This document shows, in pieces, positions 20,190 through 27,982 of a stretch of DNA of 46,344 bases. The stretch lies in contig NZ_JAAKZV010000038.1 in NCBI RefSeq assembly GCF_011044975.1, positions 1 to 46,344 of the forward strand, in the 5' to 3' direction. Position 1 is the stretch's first letter. Every line of letters starts with the position of its first letter. The notes below the pieces were generated by a model. It worked only from the letters and a program-made list of their open reading frames with translations, was not told the DNA's origin and did not search any database. A program made the translations under genes and the position numbers. The DNA is from Streptomyces coryli. GTDB taxonomy: Bacteria; Actinomycetota; Actinomycetes; Streptomycetales; Streptomycetaceae.

Positions 20190-22337
20190 TCAGCGCCGCC
20201 CGGAGGACTCGTACTCCTGCGGCTCCTTCTCCCGCGCGGCCGGCTCGACCGCACGGTCACCATGCCCAGGCCACCACGCGGCGTGCCCGATGAGCGCGGT
20301 CAGGGCCGGCGTGAAGAACATCGACATCACGAAGGCCGCGATGACGATGCCGAACGACACGGCGAAGCCCATCTCCGACATCAGCGCGTTGCCGGCCAGC
20401 AGCATCGTGGCGAACGTCGCCGCCAGGATGAAGCCCGCCGCGGCCACCGTGGGACCGGCGTGCCGCAGCGCCATCGACGCCGCCTCGCGTGGCTCGCGGC
20501 CCTCGCGGGCCTCCTCGCGGAGCCGGGCGATCATGAGGATGTTGTAGTCGGTGCCGATGGCCACGACGAACAAGTACATGATCACTGGCAGCATGAACAT
20601 CAGGCCCGAATGCCCCTGCGCCTCCTGGAAGATCAGCACCGTGGAGCCGAGCGTCGCCCCGAAGCCGAGAACCACCGACGCCATCAGGTACAGCGGCGCG
20701 ACCAGACTGCGGAGCAGCAGCCCCAGGATGACCATGATCAGCGCGGCGGCGACCGGGAAGACGGTCTTGTAGTCCTTGATGACCGCCTTGTCGATGTCCT
20801 TGAAGATCGCGGTCATGCCGCCGACCTTCGCCTCCGCGCCGTCGGGCGCATTGGCGTGGGCCGTATCGCGGACCTCGTCGATCAGGTCGAGCGCCTTGTC
20901 GCTGGCGGAGCCGTACTTGAGCGTGACGGTGATGTGCGCCGTCTCGCCGTTCTTGCTGACGCCCACCAGCTTCGCCGAGTCGACGCCGTCGACGGCCTGC
21001 AGCTTCTGCGCGTACGCCGGAAGGGCGGACTTCTGCAGCGGCTGCCCCTCGGTCGAGTCGACGAAGACCTCCGTCGGCTCGGCGGCACCGGCCGCGTACG
21101 CCTTCTTCATCTCCTCCTGGACGACCATCGACTCCTTGGTGTCCGGCATCGAACCGGCGGCCAGGTCGAAGGTGGAGTTGAAGTTGAGCGTGCCGAGGGC
21201 CAGGGCCACCATCACCAGGCCGGAGGCCGCCGTGGCCAGCGCCGGGCGGCGCTGCACGCCGCGGCCGAGCGCCGCGAACCGGGCGTTCTTCGGCTCCTTC
21301 TGCCAGGACTTCGACGGCCAGAAGACCTTCGGCCCGATCAGCGAGACGACGGCCGGCATCAGGGTGAGCGCCGCGAGCAGCGTGACGCCGACCGCGATCG
21401 CCAGCGCCGGGCCCATCTGCTTCAGGAAGCCCAGCGAGGACAGGCTCAGCGCCAGGAAGGCGATGATGACGACGCCGGCCGCGGAGGCGATCGCCTCGCC
21501 GACCCGCGCCACCGCGTTGATCATCGCTTCCTTGTTCTCGTCCCCGGCCCGCAGCCGTTCCCGGTAGCGGAAGATGAGGAACAGGAAGTAGTCGGTGCCG
21601 ACGCCGAAGAGGACGACGATCAGCATCGAGGAGATCGAGCTGTTCGCCTCCAGACCGAAGAGATCGGTGGCGAAGGCGATCAGGCCGTTGGCCATCGCCG
21701 AGACGATGCCGATGGTGACCAGCGGCAGGATCGCCAGGATCGGCGCCCTGAAGATGATCAGCAGCGTGATGAGGATGATGGCGAAGGTGCCGACGCCGAT
21801 CAGCATCTCGCCGCGCTTGGACGCCTCCTGCTGGTCGAGCGTCTGCGCCGCCGAGCCGCCCAACTGGACCTTGAGATCGCTGCCCTTGGCGAGGCCCTTC
21901 GCCTCGTCACGCAGCTCCTCGGCGGCGTCCGCCTGCTCGGGGGTGCCTTGCTGTTCTTCGTCCATCTGGACCAGGCCCATGGTGAACTTCCCGTCCTTGG
22001 ACGGGGCACCGGGGACGACCTTCTGCACCTGGTCGATCTTCTTCGCGCCGAGCTCGGTGGTGATCCGCTTGACGTCCTGCTGGTCCTGCGCGGTCAACTC
22101 ACCGCCGTCGGAGCGCTGGTAGAGCACGATCGCCGACGGGGTGAAGGCGCTGGGGAACGCCTCTTCCTGCAGTTCGGCGGCCTCGATGGACTCGTAGCTC
22201 TTGGGGAGAAAGCTGGACTGGTCGCTGTTCGAGGGGAGGGAGGGCGCGGTGGCGCCGATCGCGACCGCGGCTACAAGCCAGGCCGCGATCGTCCAGACGG
22301 GATGCCGGACGACGGCGCGCGCTATGCGGTGAAACAT
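20190..22337 (-). CDS. MMPL-family RND-type transporter, 715 aa
   Basis: A membrane transporter with the MMPL layout: an N-terminal helix (MFHRIARAVVRHPVWTIAAWLVAAVAIGA), a large extracytoplasmic loop, five helices, a second helix-loop-helices repeat and a cytoplasmic tail. It has GTDYFLFLIFRYRERLRAG in the first repeat and GTDYNILMIARLREE in the second, the conserved GTDY proton-relay motifs. The frame opens at 22448, but the ATG at 22337 has an AGGAGG site and gives the normal start. The likely role is proton-driven export of lipids, drugs or polyketides. A long perfect inverted repeat lies about 90 bases upstream. Confidence 0.92.
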   Translation of the reverse strand: MFHRIARAVVRHPVWTIAAWLVAAVAIGATAPSLPSNSDQSSFLPKSYESIEAAELQEEAFPSAFTPSAIVLYQRSDGGELTAQDQQDVKRITTELGAKKIDQVQKVVPGAPSKDGKFTMGLVQMDEEQQGTPEQADAAEELRDEAKGLAKGSDLKVQLGGSAAQTLDQQEASKRGEMLIGVGTFAIILITLLIIFRAPILAILPLVTIGIVSAMANGLIAFATDLFGLEANSSISSMLIVVLFGVGTDYFLFLIFRYRERLRAGDENKEAMINAVARVGEAIASAAGVVIIAFLALSLSSLGFLKQMGPALAIAVGVTLLAALTLMPAVVSLIGPKVFWPSKSWQKEPKNARFAALGRGVQRRPALATAASGLVMVALALGTLNFNSTFDLAAGSMPDTKESMVVQEEMKKAYAAGAAEPTEVFVDSTEGQPLQKSALPAYAQKLQAVDGVDSAKLVGVSKNGETAHITVTLKYGSASDKALDLIDEVRDTAHANAPDGAEAKVGGMTAIFKDIDKAVIKDYKTVFPVAAALIMVILGLLLRSLVAPLYLMASVVLGFGATLGSTVLIFQEAQGHSGLMFMLPVIMYLFVVAIGTDYNILMIARLREEAREGREPREAASMALRHAGPTVAAAGFILAATFATMLLAGNALMSEMGFAVSFGIVIAAFVMSMFFTPALTALIGHAAWWPGHGDRAVEPAAREKEPQEYESSGRR

Positions 22338-22419
22338 GACGGTATGGGCCTCCTGGCAGGAAGTACACACCGCCCTTCGGAGCGGTTCCCGGGCCGAGGT
22401 GTGCTGGTCGGTTGCCTTA

Positions 22420-22455
22420 TTCGTTGCTGTGTTCGTTGCTTTCGGCAACGAACAC
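22420..22455. promoter_or_regulatory. Perfect 11-bp inverted repeat plus a third half-site before the MMPL gene
   Basis: GTGTTCGTTGC (22429-22439) and GCAACGAACAC (22445-22455) are perfect inverse copies with a five-base spacer. A third half-site, TTCGTTGC, lies at 22420-22427, 12 bases from the next copy. The extra half-site favours an operator, probably for a TetR-type repressor of the MMPL gene. A terminator for the gene ending at 22462 is the alternative, but no T-run follows. Confidence 0.55.
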
Positions 22456-22461
22456 CATAGG

Positions 22462-23280
22462 CTATGCGGCCCTCCAGTGATCAGGTCTGGCCAGAATCGC
22501 CGGGAGCTTTGTCGTCAAGTCGCCCTTCGCGGCGTCGAGCTGCGACTGGGTGAGGAACAGGCACCCGGTCAGATCGGCGCCCTCCAGGCGCGTATCGCGG
22601 AAGTCCGCCCCGATCACATCGGCGCGGTGCAGGTCGGCCCCGCGCAGGTCGGCGGCGATCAGCCGGGCGCCGCGCAGGCTCGCGCCACGCAGATCCGCAC
22701 CGCGCAGCGAGGCACCGATCAGGTCAGCGCCGCGGTGGTCGGCGCGGCGGCCGGGGACGGCCCCGGCCCGTACCCGCTCGGAGACCTGGAGCAGCAGCCC
22801 GGCGGTCTCGGCGTGCACCGCGGGCAGGTCGAGCGCGGCCAGCGCGTCGGGGTCGAGCCGGGTGCGGGCGGCGAGGGCGTCGCGGGTCGCGCCGAGGTCC
22901 GCCCGCAGCGGTTCGGCACCGGGGAAATCCAGGGCGAGGGTGACGTAGAAGAGCAGCTCGTGCAGCTGCCGCATGACGGGCAGGGTGCGGAACATCCGCC
23001 CGGCCGTGCGCGCGTCGTCCCGCCAGTCGGCGCCGCCGAAGGTCACCTCGGTGACCTGCTGCCCGGCCCCGTAGCAGTCGAAGACGGTGCAGCCCGGATA
23101 GCCCTTCTCGCGCAGCTGGGAGTGGATGCCGCAGCGGAAGTCGGGCCGCAGATTGCCGCAGGGGTCGCCGGCGTCCTTGTCCACGGCGAAGTCGGCCGAG
23201 GCCGAGAAGGGGAGCGCCACGCAGCAGAGCCCGGCGCAGCGGGAGCAGTCGGCGCGTAGGTCGGGGACGGTCTCGGACAC
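22462..23280 (-). CDS. Cysteine-cluster and pentapeptide-repeat protein, 272 aa
   Basis: The N-terminus (DCSRCAGLCCVALPF, then DPCGNLRPDFRCGIH and GCTVFDCYG) holds a Cys cluster like the YkgJ-type metal-chelating domain. A helical middle follows. The C-terminal third (about 188-250) is a run of pentapeptide repeats of the A(D/N)Lxx type (GADLIGASLRGADLRGASLRG), expected to fold as a right-handed quadrilateral beta-helix. The start is GTG at 23280. The function is unknown; pentapeptide proteins include DNA mimics that protect gyrase, but this one also has metal-site cysteines. It shares a palindromic promoter with the DUF3140 gene. Confidence 0.8.
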   Translation of the reverse strand: MSETVPDLRADCSRCAGLCCVALPFSASADFAVDKDAGDPCGNLRPDFRCGIHSQLREKGYPGCTVFDCYGAGQQVTEVTFGGADWRDDARTAGRMFRTLPVMRQLHELLFYVTLALDFPGAEPLRADLGATRDALAARTRLDPDALAALDLPAVHAETAGLLLQVSERVRAGAVPGRRADHRGADLIGASLRGADLRGASLRGARLIAADLRGADLHRADVIGADFRDTRLEGADLTGCLFLTQSQLDAAKGDLTTKLPAILARPDHWRAA

Positions 23281-23345
23281 GGTCGGGCTCTTCTCGCGCG
23301 GTGGTGGTACGCCCCCGATTGTCGCGCACGACTGATCCGGATCGG

Positions 23346-23391
23346 GCGTGGGCCGGCGCGCCCCCGGGTACCCGGGGCAGGAACCGTAAAC
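23346..23391. promoter_or_regulatory. Bidirectional SigB-type promoter centred on a 16-bp palindrome
   Basis: The perfect palindrome at 23362-23377 contains GGGTAC on both strands. Plus strand: GCGT (23346-23349), 16 bases, GGGTAC (23366-23371). Minus strand: GTTT (23391-23388), 14 bases, GGGTAC (23373-23368). Both fit the Streptomyces SigB-family consensus GNNT-N14-16-GGGTAC/T and would serve the two divergent genes. Confidence 0.6.
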
Positions 23392-23414
23392 CCGCGCCCG
23401 CCGGAGGTGCCACA

Positions 23415-23756
23415 GTGGCGGACATCGAGCAGCTGGAACTGGACGCGCTCTGGGAGGAGTTCCACTCAACGGTGAACATGACCTCGCAGGAGCTGGGCGC
23501 CTGGCTGCGCACCAGCGTCGCCGGCGAGGAGGCCGAGGAGCTCCCCGAGCGGTCCGGCCCGGAGACGGGCCGGCGCGTGCTCGGCATCCTGCAGAAGCGC
23601 CGCGTCGATCTGACCGAGGACGACATCAGCACCATGTACGAGGTGGTCGAGGAGGTCGCGGCCGAGCGCAGCATGTCGGGCGCCGAGGTGGCCGAGGACA
23701 GCCCGCGGCGGCACCACCTGATGTCGCTGGGCCACGACCCGCTGCGACCGGAGTAG
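23415..23756 (+). CDS. DUF3140-family protein, 113 aa
   Basis: A small acidic protein with LWEEFHSTVNMTSQELGAWL and RRVLGILQKRRVDLTEDDISTMYEVVEEV, the pattern of DUF3140, a family described as putative DNA-binding but without known function. The GTG at 23415 has a GGAGG site seven bases upstream; the in-frame GTG at 23301 would add Pro/Arg-rich sequence and overlap the promoter. No Cys or membrane segment. A SigB-type promoter motif 44 bases upstream suggests stress control. Confidence 0.82.
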   Translation: MADIEQLELDALWEEFHSTVNMTSQELGAWLRTSVAGEEAEELPERSGPETGRRVLGILQKRRVDLTEDDISTMYEVVEEVAAERSMSGAEVAEDSPRRHHLMSLGHDPLRPE

Positions 23757-23763
23757 GCGTACT

Positions 23764-23801
23764 GGTGTGCACCGCGCGCTGTGCGGCGCGCGGTGCACAC
23801 C
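23764..23801. terminator. Bidirectional terminator hairpin
   Basis: A perfect 16-bp stem (23764-23779 with 23786-23801) and six-base loop lie between the convergent DUF3140 and VOC genes, seven bases from each end. Its symmetry and position fit termination from both sides. Confidence 0.85.
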
Positions 23802-23807
23802 GCCCGC

Positions 23808-24191
23808 TCACTCCACGATCTCCAGCCCGTTCCCGTCCGGGTCGCGCAGGGCGAACATCGGCGGAACGCCCTCCCAGCTCAGCAGTTCACCTACCTCGAC
23901 GCCCCGCTGCTTGAGCTCTTCGTGTGCGGCCGGGACGTCGGCGGCGGTCAGCCGGATGCCCGTCTCGGTGCCCGCCGGCGCCTCCTTGTCCGCCGGGACC
24001 AGCGCGATGGTCGTCGCCGCACCCGGCACCGCCACCTCGATCCAGCGCCCGCCGAGCTGCTCCACCGGCGCGTCCATGCGCGTCTCGAGCCCCAGCGTGT
24101 CCGTGTAGAACGCCAGCGCCCGGTCCTGGTCGGTGACCGGCACGCCCACCGTGTGGATGCCGGTGATCCGGATCTGCCTGCCTTCTGACAT
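23808..24191 (-). CDS. VOC-superfamily (glyoxalase-like) protein, 127 aa
   Basis: Begins with ITGIHTVGVPVTDQDRALAFYTDTLGLETRMD and ends with GVPPMFALRDPDGNGLEIVE, the standard two-module VOC fold with metal-ligand His near the N-terminus and Glu at the end. A GGAGG site precedes the ATG. It is probably a metal-dependent enzyme or antibiotic-binding protein of unknown substrate. It resembles the VOC gene at 16623 only at superfamily level. It diverges from the mannosyltransferase candidate with 62 bases between starts. Confidence 0.9.
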   Translation of the reverse strand: MSEGRQIRITGIHTVGVPVTDQDRALAFYTDTLGLETRMDAPVEQLGGRWIEVAVPGAATTIALVPADKEAPAGTETGIRLTAADVPAAHEELKQRGVEVGELLSWEGVPPMFALRDPDGNGLEIVE

Positions 24192-24253
24192 GGCTCGACC
24201 TCCTTTTCCCTGATTCCTGTACGGACAGACCCGCGCGCGCCGCGGAACTCATC

Positions 24254-25738
24254 GTGGGGGTTACGCCGGACGACATTCCGTGGCGGCGCCCCCGTCGCCG
24301 CGTGGTCACCCGGGCCGGACACGCTGCCGACGTGGCCTTCCCCCTACGCCGCTGCCGCCTGCTCGGCCTCGCCGGCTCCGCGCTGCTCACCGCGGGCGGC
24401 GTGCAGGCCGGGGCGCTTCCGGTACGCAGTCCGCTGACCGAAGGGCGGGCCGAGGTCGGCATCGCCGTCTGCTACTTCGGCCTGGTGCTGCTCGTCGGCG
24501 GCTGGCTGCTGCTCGGGCGGCTGGTGCGGGGCGATGCCCCGCCCGGCATCCGCGATCTGCTGGTCACGCTCGCGCTGTGGGCGCTGCCGCTGCTGCTCGG
24601 CCCGCCGCTGTGCAGCCGCGACGTCTACAGCTATCTCGCGCAGGGCACGATGACCGGCGCCGGCCTGGACGCGTACACGGACGGGCCCGCCCGGCTCGGC
24701 GGCGTCCTGGCGGTGCAGGTGCCCGGGGTGTGGCAGCACACGCCGGCGCCGTACGGGCCGCTCTTCCTGGCCTGCGCGGCGGTCGTCGCCGACCTGGCCA
24801 GGGACGGCGTGGCGGCGGGCGTGCTCGGCATGCGGCTGCTGGCACTGGCCGGGGTCGGGCTGATGGTGGCGGCGCTGCCCGCTTTGGCCCGGCACAGCGG
24901 GAGCGATCCCGCCGGGGCGGTGTGGCTCGGCGCCCTCAACCCGCTGCTGCTGGTGCACCTGGTCGCCGGTGCGCACAACGACGCGCTGATGCTGGGGCTG
25001 CTGGGTGTGGGGCTCGTGGTCGCGTACCGACGGCCGCTGCCCGGCGCCGTTCTCGTCACCCTCGCCGCGCTCGTCAAGGCACCGGCCGCGCTCGGTCTCT
25101 GCGCGGTCGCCGTGCTGTGGGCACGGCGGCTGGACGGACGTGGTCGCGGAGCGCGGGCGACCGCTGCCGTCGCCGTCACGGCGGCAGGTGTCACGGCGCT
25201 CGCCTCCGCGGCCACCGGCATCGGCTTCGGCTGGATCGCCGCCCTGCGCACGCCCGTATCGCCGCACAACTGGGCGCCCACGCAGCTCCTCGGGCGGGCC
25301 ACCGGTGCGCTGCTGGAGCAAGGGGGGAGCGCGCACGCGCATCTAGCCTCCCCCGTCTGGCAGTTGGCCGGACTGGCCGCCGCGGCCGCGCTGACGCCCC
25401 TGCTGTGGCGGCGGCACGCCCGCGGCAGTCCGGTCTATCCGCTCGGCCTGGGCCTGGCCGCCTTCGCCGCGCTCGGACCCGCCTTCCGGCCCTGGTACGC
25501 GCTGTGGGGCCTGTACCCGCTCGCCGCCGCCGCGCCGCACGCGACGCCGCGCCGCGTCGCCCCCGCCGCCAGCGCCGCACTCGCCCTGGTGGCGCTGCCG
25601 GACGGCTTCGCGGCGGGCCCGCTGCGGCTGGCGGTGGCGACGGCGGGCGGGGCCGCGGCGGCGGTGGTGCTGTGGTGCTGCGCCGGGCGCCCGCCGGTCC
25701 GGGTGGGAGCAAGAGCCGCCAGGAAGGATGTCGCGTGA
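24254..25738 (+). CDS. Polytopic MptB-like polyprenol-phosphomannose mannosyltransferase candidate, up to 494 aa
   Basis: A membrane glycosyltransferase of the GT-C fold with about 11-13 helices. The first large loop holds LCSRDVYSYLAQGTMTGAGLDAYTDGP and WQHTPAPYGPLFL, matching MptB-like alpha-1,6-mannosyltransferases, in which the Asp of the SRDVYSY motif is the likely catalytic residue. Donor (polyprenyl-phosphate mannose) and acceptor are inferred. The start is uncertain: GTG at 24254, 24302 or 24332 all fit, and the first helix begins near CRLLGLAGSALL. The next glycosyltransferase overlaps by four bases (GTGA), so the two act together. Confidence 0.82.
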   Translation: MGVTPDDIPWRRPRRRVVTRAGHAADVAFPLRRCRLLGLAGSALLTAGGVQAGALPVRSPLTEGRAEVGIAVCYFGLVLLVGGWLLLGRLVRGDAPPGIRDLLVTLALWALPLLLGPPLCSRDVYSYLAQGTMTGAGLDAYTDGPARLGGVLAVQVPGVWQHTPAPYGPLFLACAAVVADLARDGVAAGVLGMRLLALAGVGLMVAALPALARHSGSDPAGAVWLGALNPLLLVHLVAGAHNDALMLGLLGVGLVVAYRRPLPGAVLVTLAALVKAPAALGLCAVAVLWARRLDGRGRGARATAAVAVTAAGVTALASAATGIGFGWIAALRTPVSPHNWAPTQLLGRATGALLEQGGSAHAHLASPVWQLAGLAAAAALTPLLWRRHARGSPVYPLGLGLAAFAALGPAFRPWYALWGLYPLAAAAPHATPRRVAPAASAALALVALPDGFAAGPLRLAVATAGGAAAAVVLWCCAGRPPVRVGARAARKDVA

Positions 25739-27033
25739 CCGCCCCGAAGCGCCTTCTCGGCGTGTTCGCGCTCGCCGCCGCCGCGGCCTTCTTCCTGGCC
25801 ACCGTGCCGTATCACCGCGACTGGTTCGACCTGCGCGTCTATTACGACACCGCGCACCACTGGCTGCAGGACGGCGGCCGCATCTACGACTACCGGGTGC
25901 CGGGCAAGCGCTACGGCTTCACGTATCCGCCGTTCGCCGCCCTGTGCATGTCCCCGCTCGCCTGGCTGAGCTGGCGCAGCGCCGTCGTCGCCGGACTTGT
26001 CGTCAACGCCGCGGCGGCCGCCGTCGTGCTCGCCGTCCTCGCCGGCCCGGCGATCCGCCGCCACGCCCGCGACCGCCGGGCGGCATACGGCGTCGCCGCC
26101 TGCCTGTTCGCGCTCCTCGAACCGGTCCGCGACACCGTCAGCTTCGGCCAGGTCAATCTGGTGCTACTGGCCCTCGTCCTGGCCGACGCCCAGCTGCTGC
26201 GCGGCCGGCACGCCCGCTGGGCCGGCGCGGGCATCGGCATCGCCGCAGCGGTCAAGCTCACCCCCGCGATCTTCATCTGCTATCTGCTGCTGGCCCGCCG
26301 CCCCCGCAACGCCGCCCTGGCCGCCGCCGTCGCCCTCGCCGCCACGCTGCTCGCCGGCTGGGCCACCCCATCGTCCTCGCTCGCCTACTGGACCGACGCC
26401 CTGTGGGACACCGACCGCATCGGCCGCCTCGCCTACGTCTCCAACCAGTCCTGGGAAGGCGTCCTCGCCCGCCTCGCCGCACCCGCCGACCCGTCCCGTA
26501 TCGGCTGGGCCGTCGGCGTCGCCGCCATCCTGTGCGTCTGGGCCCGCCGTGCGGGGCGCGCGGCCCGAACCGGCAATCACGCCGCAGGTTTTGCGCTCAC
26601 CGGCGCCGCCGCCTGCCTGATCAGCCCGGTGACGTGGGTGCACCATCTGGTGTGGCTGGCCCCGGCGCTGGCCGTCCTCGCCACCGCCGCCCTCCACCGG
26701 GCCCCGGGCCGGCCGCGACGGCGCGCGCTGGCGACCGCCTGGGCGGCTTACGCCTTGCTCTGCAGCAGCGTCGTCTGGCTGTGGTTCCGCGATACGTCCG
26801 GCGCGGACGCGTTCATCGGCGGCAGCGCGTACGTGTGGATGACGCGAGCGCTGCTGCTGAAGCTGCCGTTGGGATCAAAGCACCTTGCGGCGGATCAGGG
26901 CGTAGAGCACGAGCGCGCCCGGGAGCAGCGGCAGCCAGACGGTTATGAGGCGGAAGCCGATGACGGTCGCGGTGGCCGTCGTGACCGCGGCTCCGGCAGT
27001 GACGAGCGCGGCGACGAGAGCCGCCTCCACTGA
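25735..27033 (+). CDS. GT87/DUF2029 membrane mannosyltransferase candidate, up to 432 aa
   Basis: A second GT-C glycosyltransferase. After the first helix comes DWFDLRVYYDTAHHWLQDGGRIYDYRVP, with the acidic catalytic-loop motif of DUF2029 (PimE-like) enzymes, then YGFTYPPFAALCMSPLAWL. The likely Asp nucleophile/base is in FDLRVYYD. About ten helices follow. The start is GTG at 25735 behind AGGAAGG, overlapping the previous stop. The family-like sequence ends near 26875, where the convergent gene stops; no stop codon occurs until 27033, so the last 50 or so residues are hydrophilic and antisense to that gene. Confidence 0.8.
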   Translation: MTAPKRLLGVFALAAAAAFFLATVPYHRDWFDLRVYYDTAHHWLQDGGRIYDYRVPGKRYGFTYPPFAALCMSPLAWLSWRSAVVAGLVVNAAAAAVVLAVLAGPAIRRHARDRRAAYGVAACLFALLEPVRDTVSFGQVNLVLLALVLADAQLLRGRHARWAGAGIGIAAAVKLTPAIFICYLLLARRPRNAALAAAVALAATLLAGWATPSSSLAYWTDALWDTDRIGRLAYVSNQSWEGVLARLAAPADPSRIGWAVGVAAILCVWARRAGRAARTGNHAAGFALTGAAACLISPVTWVHHLVWLAPALAVLATAALHRAPGRPRRRALATAWAAYALLCSSVVWLWFRDTSGADAFIGGSAYVWMTRALLLKLPLGSKHLAADQGVEHERAREQRQPDGYEAEADDGRGGRRDRGSGSDERGDESRLH

Positions 27034-27840
27034 GCCGATCCCGCCCGGCGCGGGCACCAGTCCTGCGGCGATGCTGGCCACCACGTACGCGAGCATGATG
27101 TGCAGCACCGGCAACTCCGTGCCCAGCGCCAGCGCCACCGTCACCAGCACCCCGGCCTGAAAGGCCGGGAACGCGAACGCCCCGCCCCACAGCGCCAGAT
27201 AGCGCGCCGGGCGGCGGTGCAGCGCGCGGGCGTCGGTGAGCGCGGTATTCAGGAAGCGGGTGAGGACGGTACGTATCGCGGGCACGGCCAGCAGACCGGC
27301 CGCGGCGGCTACGACCGCGCCGGCGCCGAGCGCGAGCAGCCCGCCGTCCGGCGCGATCTCGCCGAGGCGCAGCGCGTCCGGCGCCGCCACGATCAGCAGC
27401 ACCAGCAGTACGAACCGGGCCACCGGCTCGGCGAGCGAGTACAGCGCGAGAGCCGCCGCCGACCGGTCCAGGGGTATCCCGCAGCCGCGCAGAAACCGCA
27501 GCGTCACCACGTGCGCGCCGAGCCCGGCCGGGAGGAGGTGATTGGCGGCCCCGGCAGCCACCTGCGACGCCAGCAGCCGCCCGGTCGGCAGCCGCTCCAG
27601 CACCACGCCCTGCCGTACGAGACACACGGGCAGCCAGCACGAGCACATCACGGCGACCGCGGCCAGCAGCCAGCCGGGATGCGCCGCCCGCAGCTGCGCG
27701 ATGCCGTCGGCGAAGAGCGGCCAGTTGTACGCCACCCACACCGCCACCAGCACCGGCGGCAGCACGCAGGCGATCCGGCGCAGCGGCAGCCGGCGCAGGG
27801 CAGGCATCACCCGCGGAGAAAAAGGGAGAGACAGGGCCAC
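26875..27840 (-). CDS. Flippase-like/lysylphosphatidylglycerol-synthase transmembrane family protein, 321 aa
   Basis: A polytopic membrane protein of the UPF0104/LPG-synthase TM family with about eight helices. NHLLPAGLGAHVVTLRFLRGCG at about 100-121 and AGLVPAPGGIGSVEAALVAAL at about 262-282 correspond to the two conserved family motifs. It lacks the soluble transferase domain of MprF, so a lipid or glycolipid transport (flippase-like) role is more likely than lysine transfer. GTG at 27840 is used; an ATG at 27807 is an alternative. It converges on and overlaps the tail of the mannosyltransferase gene, suggesting a shared envelope-glycan role. Confidence 0.82.
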   Translation of the reverse strand: MALSLPFSPRVMPALRRLPLRRIACVLPPVLVAVWVAYNWPLFADGIAQLRAAHPGWLLAAVAVMCSCWLPVCLVRQGVVLERLPTGRLLASQVAAGAANHLLPAGLGAHVVTLRFLRGCGIPLDRSAAALALYSLAEPVARFVLLVLLIVAAPDALRLGEIAPDGGLLALGAGAVVAAAAGLLAVPAIRTVLTRFLNTALTDARALHRRPARYLALWGGAFAFPAFQAGVLVTVALALGTELPVLHIMLAYVVASIAAGLVPAPGGIGSVEAALVAALVTAGAAVTTATATVIGFRLITVWLPLLPGALVLYALIRRKVL

Positions 27841-27982
27841 TAGTCGGCCGTCCTTCCGCGCTCGTGCGCGTAGCAGGGGCGGTCGGTCCTGTAGTGGCGA
27901 TGCCCGCCCAGCGGGTCATCCAAGTGTCCGCGGCGCGACGGGGCGACGAATCATGGCCCCCGCGTCGGCCGTGAACTCCTGC

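Noticed and set aside
22429-22455. The inverted repeat before the MMPL gene as a simple terminator of the gene ending at 22462
   Set aside because: No T-run follows and a third half-site is present; an operator explains more, though termination is not excluded.
24254-25738. Calling the two membrane glycosyltransferases mycobacterial MptB and PimE outright
   Set aside because: Motifs fit the families but acceptor specificity cannot be read, and gene symbols would overstate the evidence.
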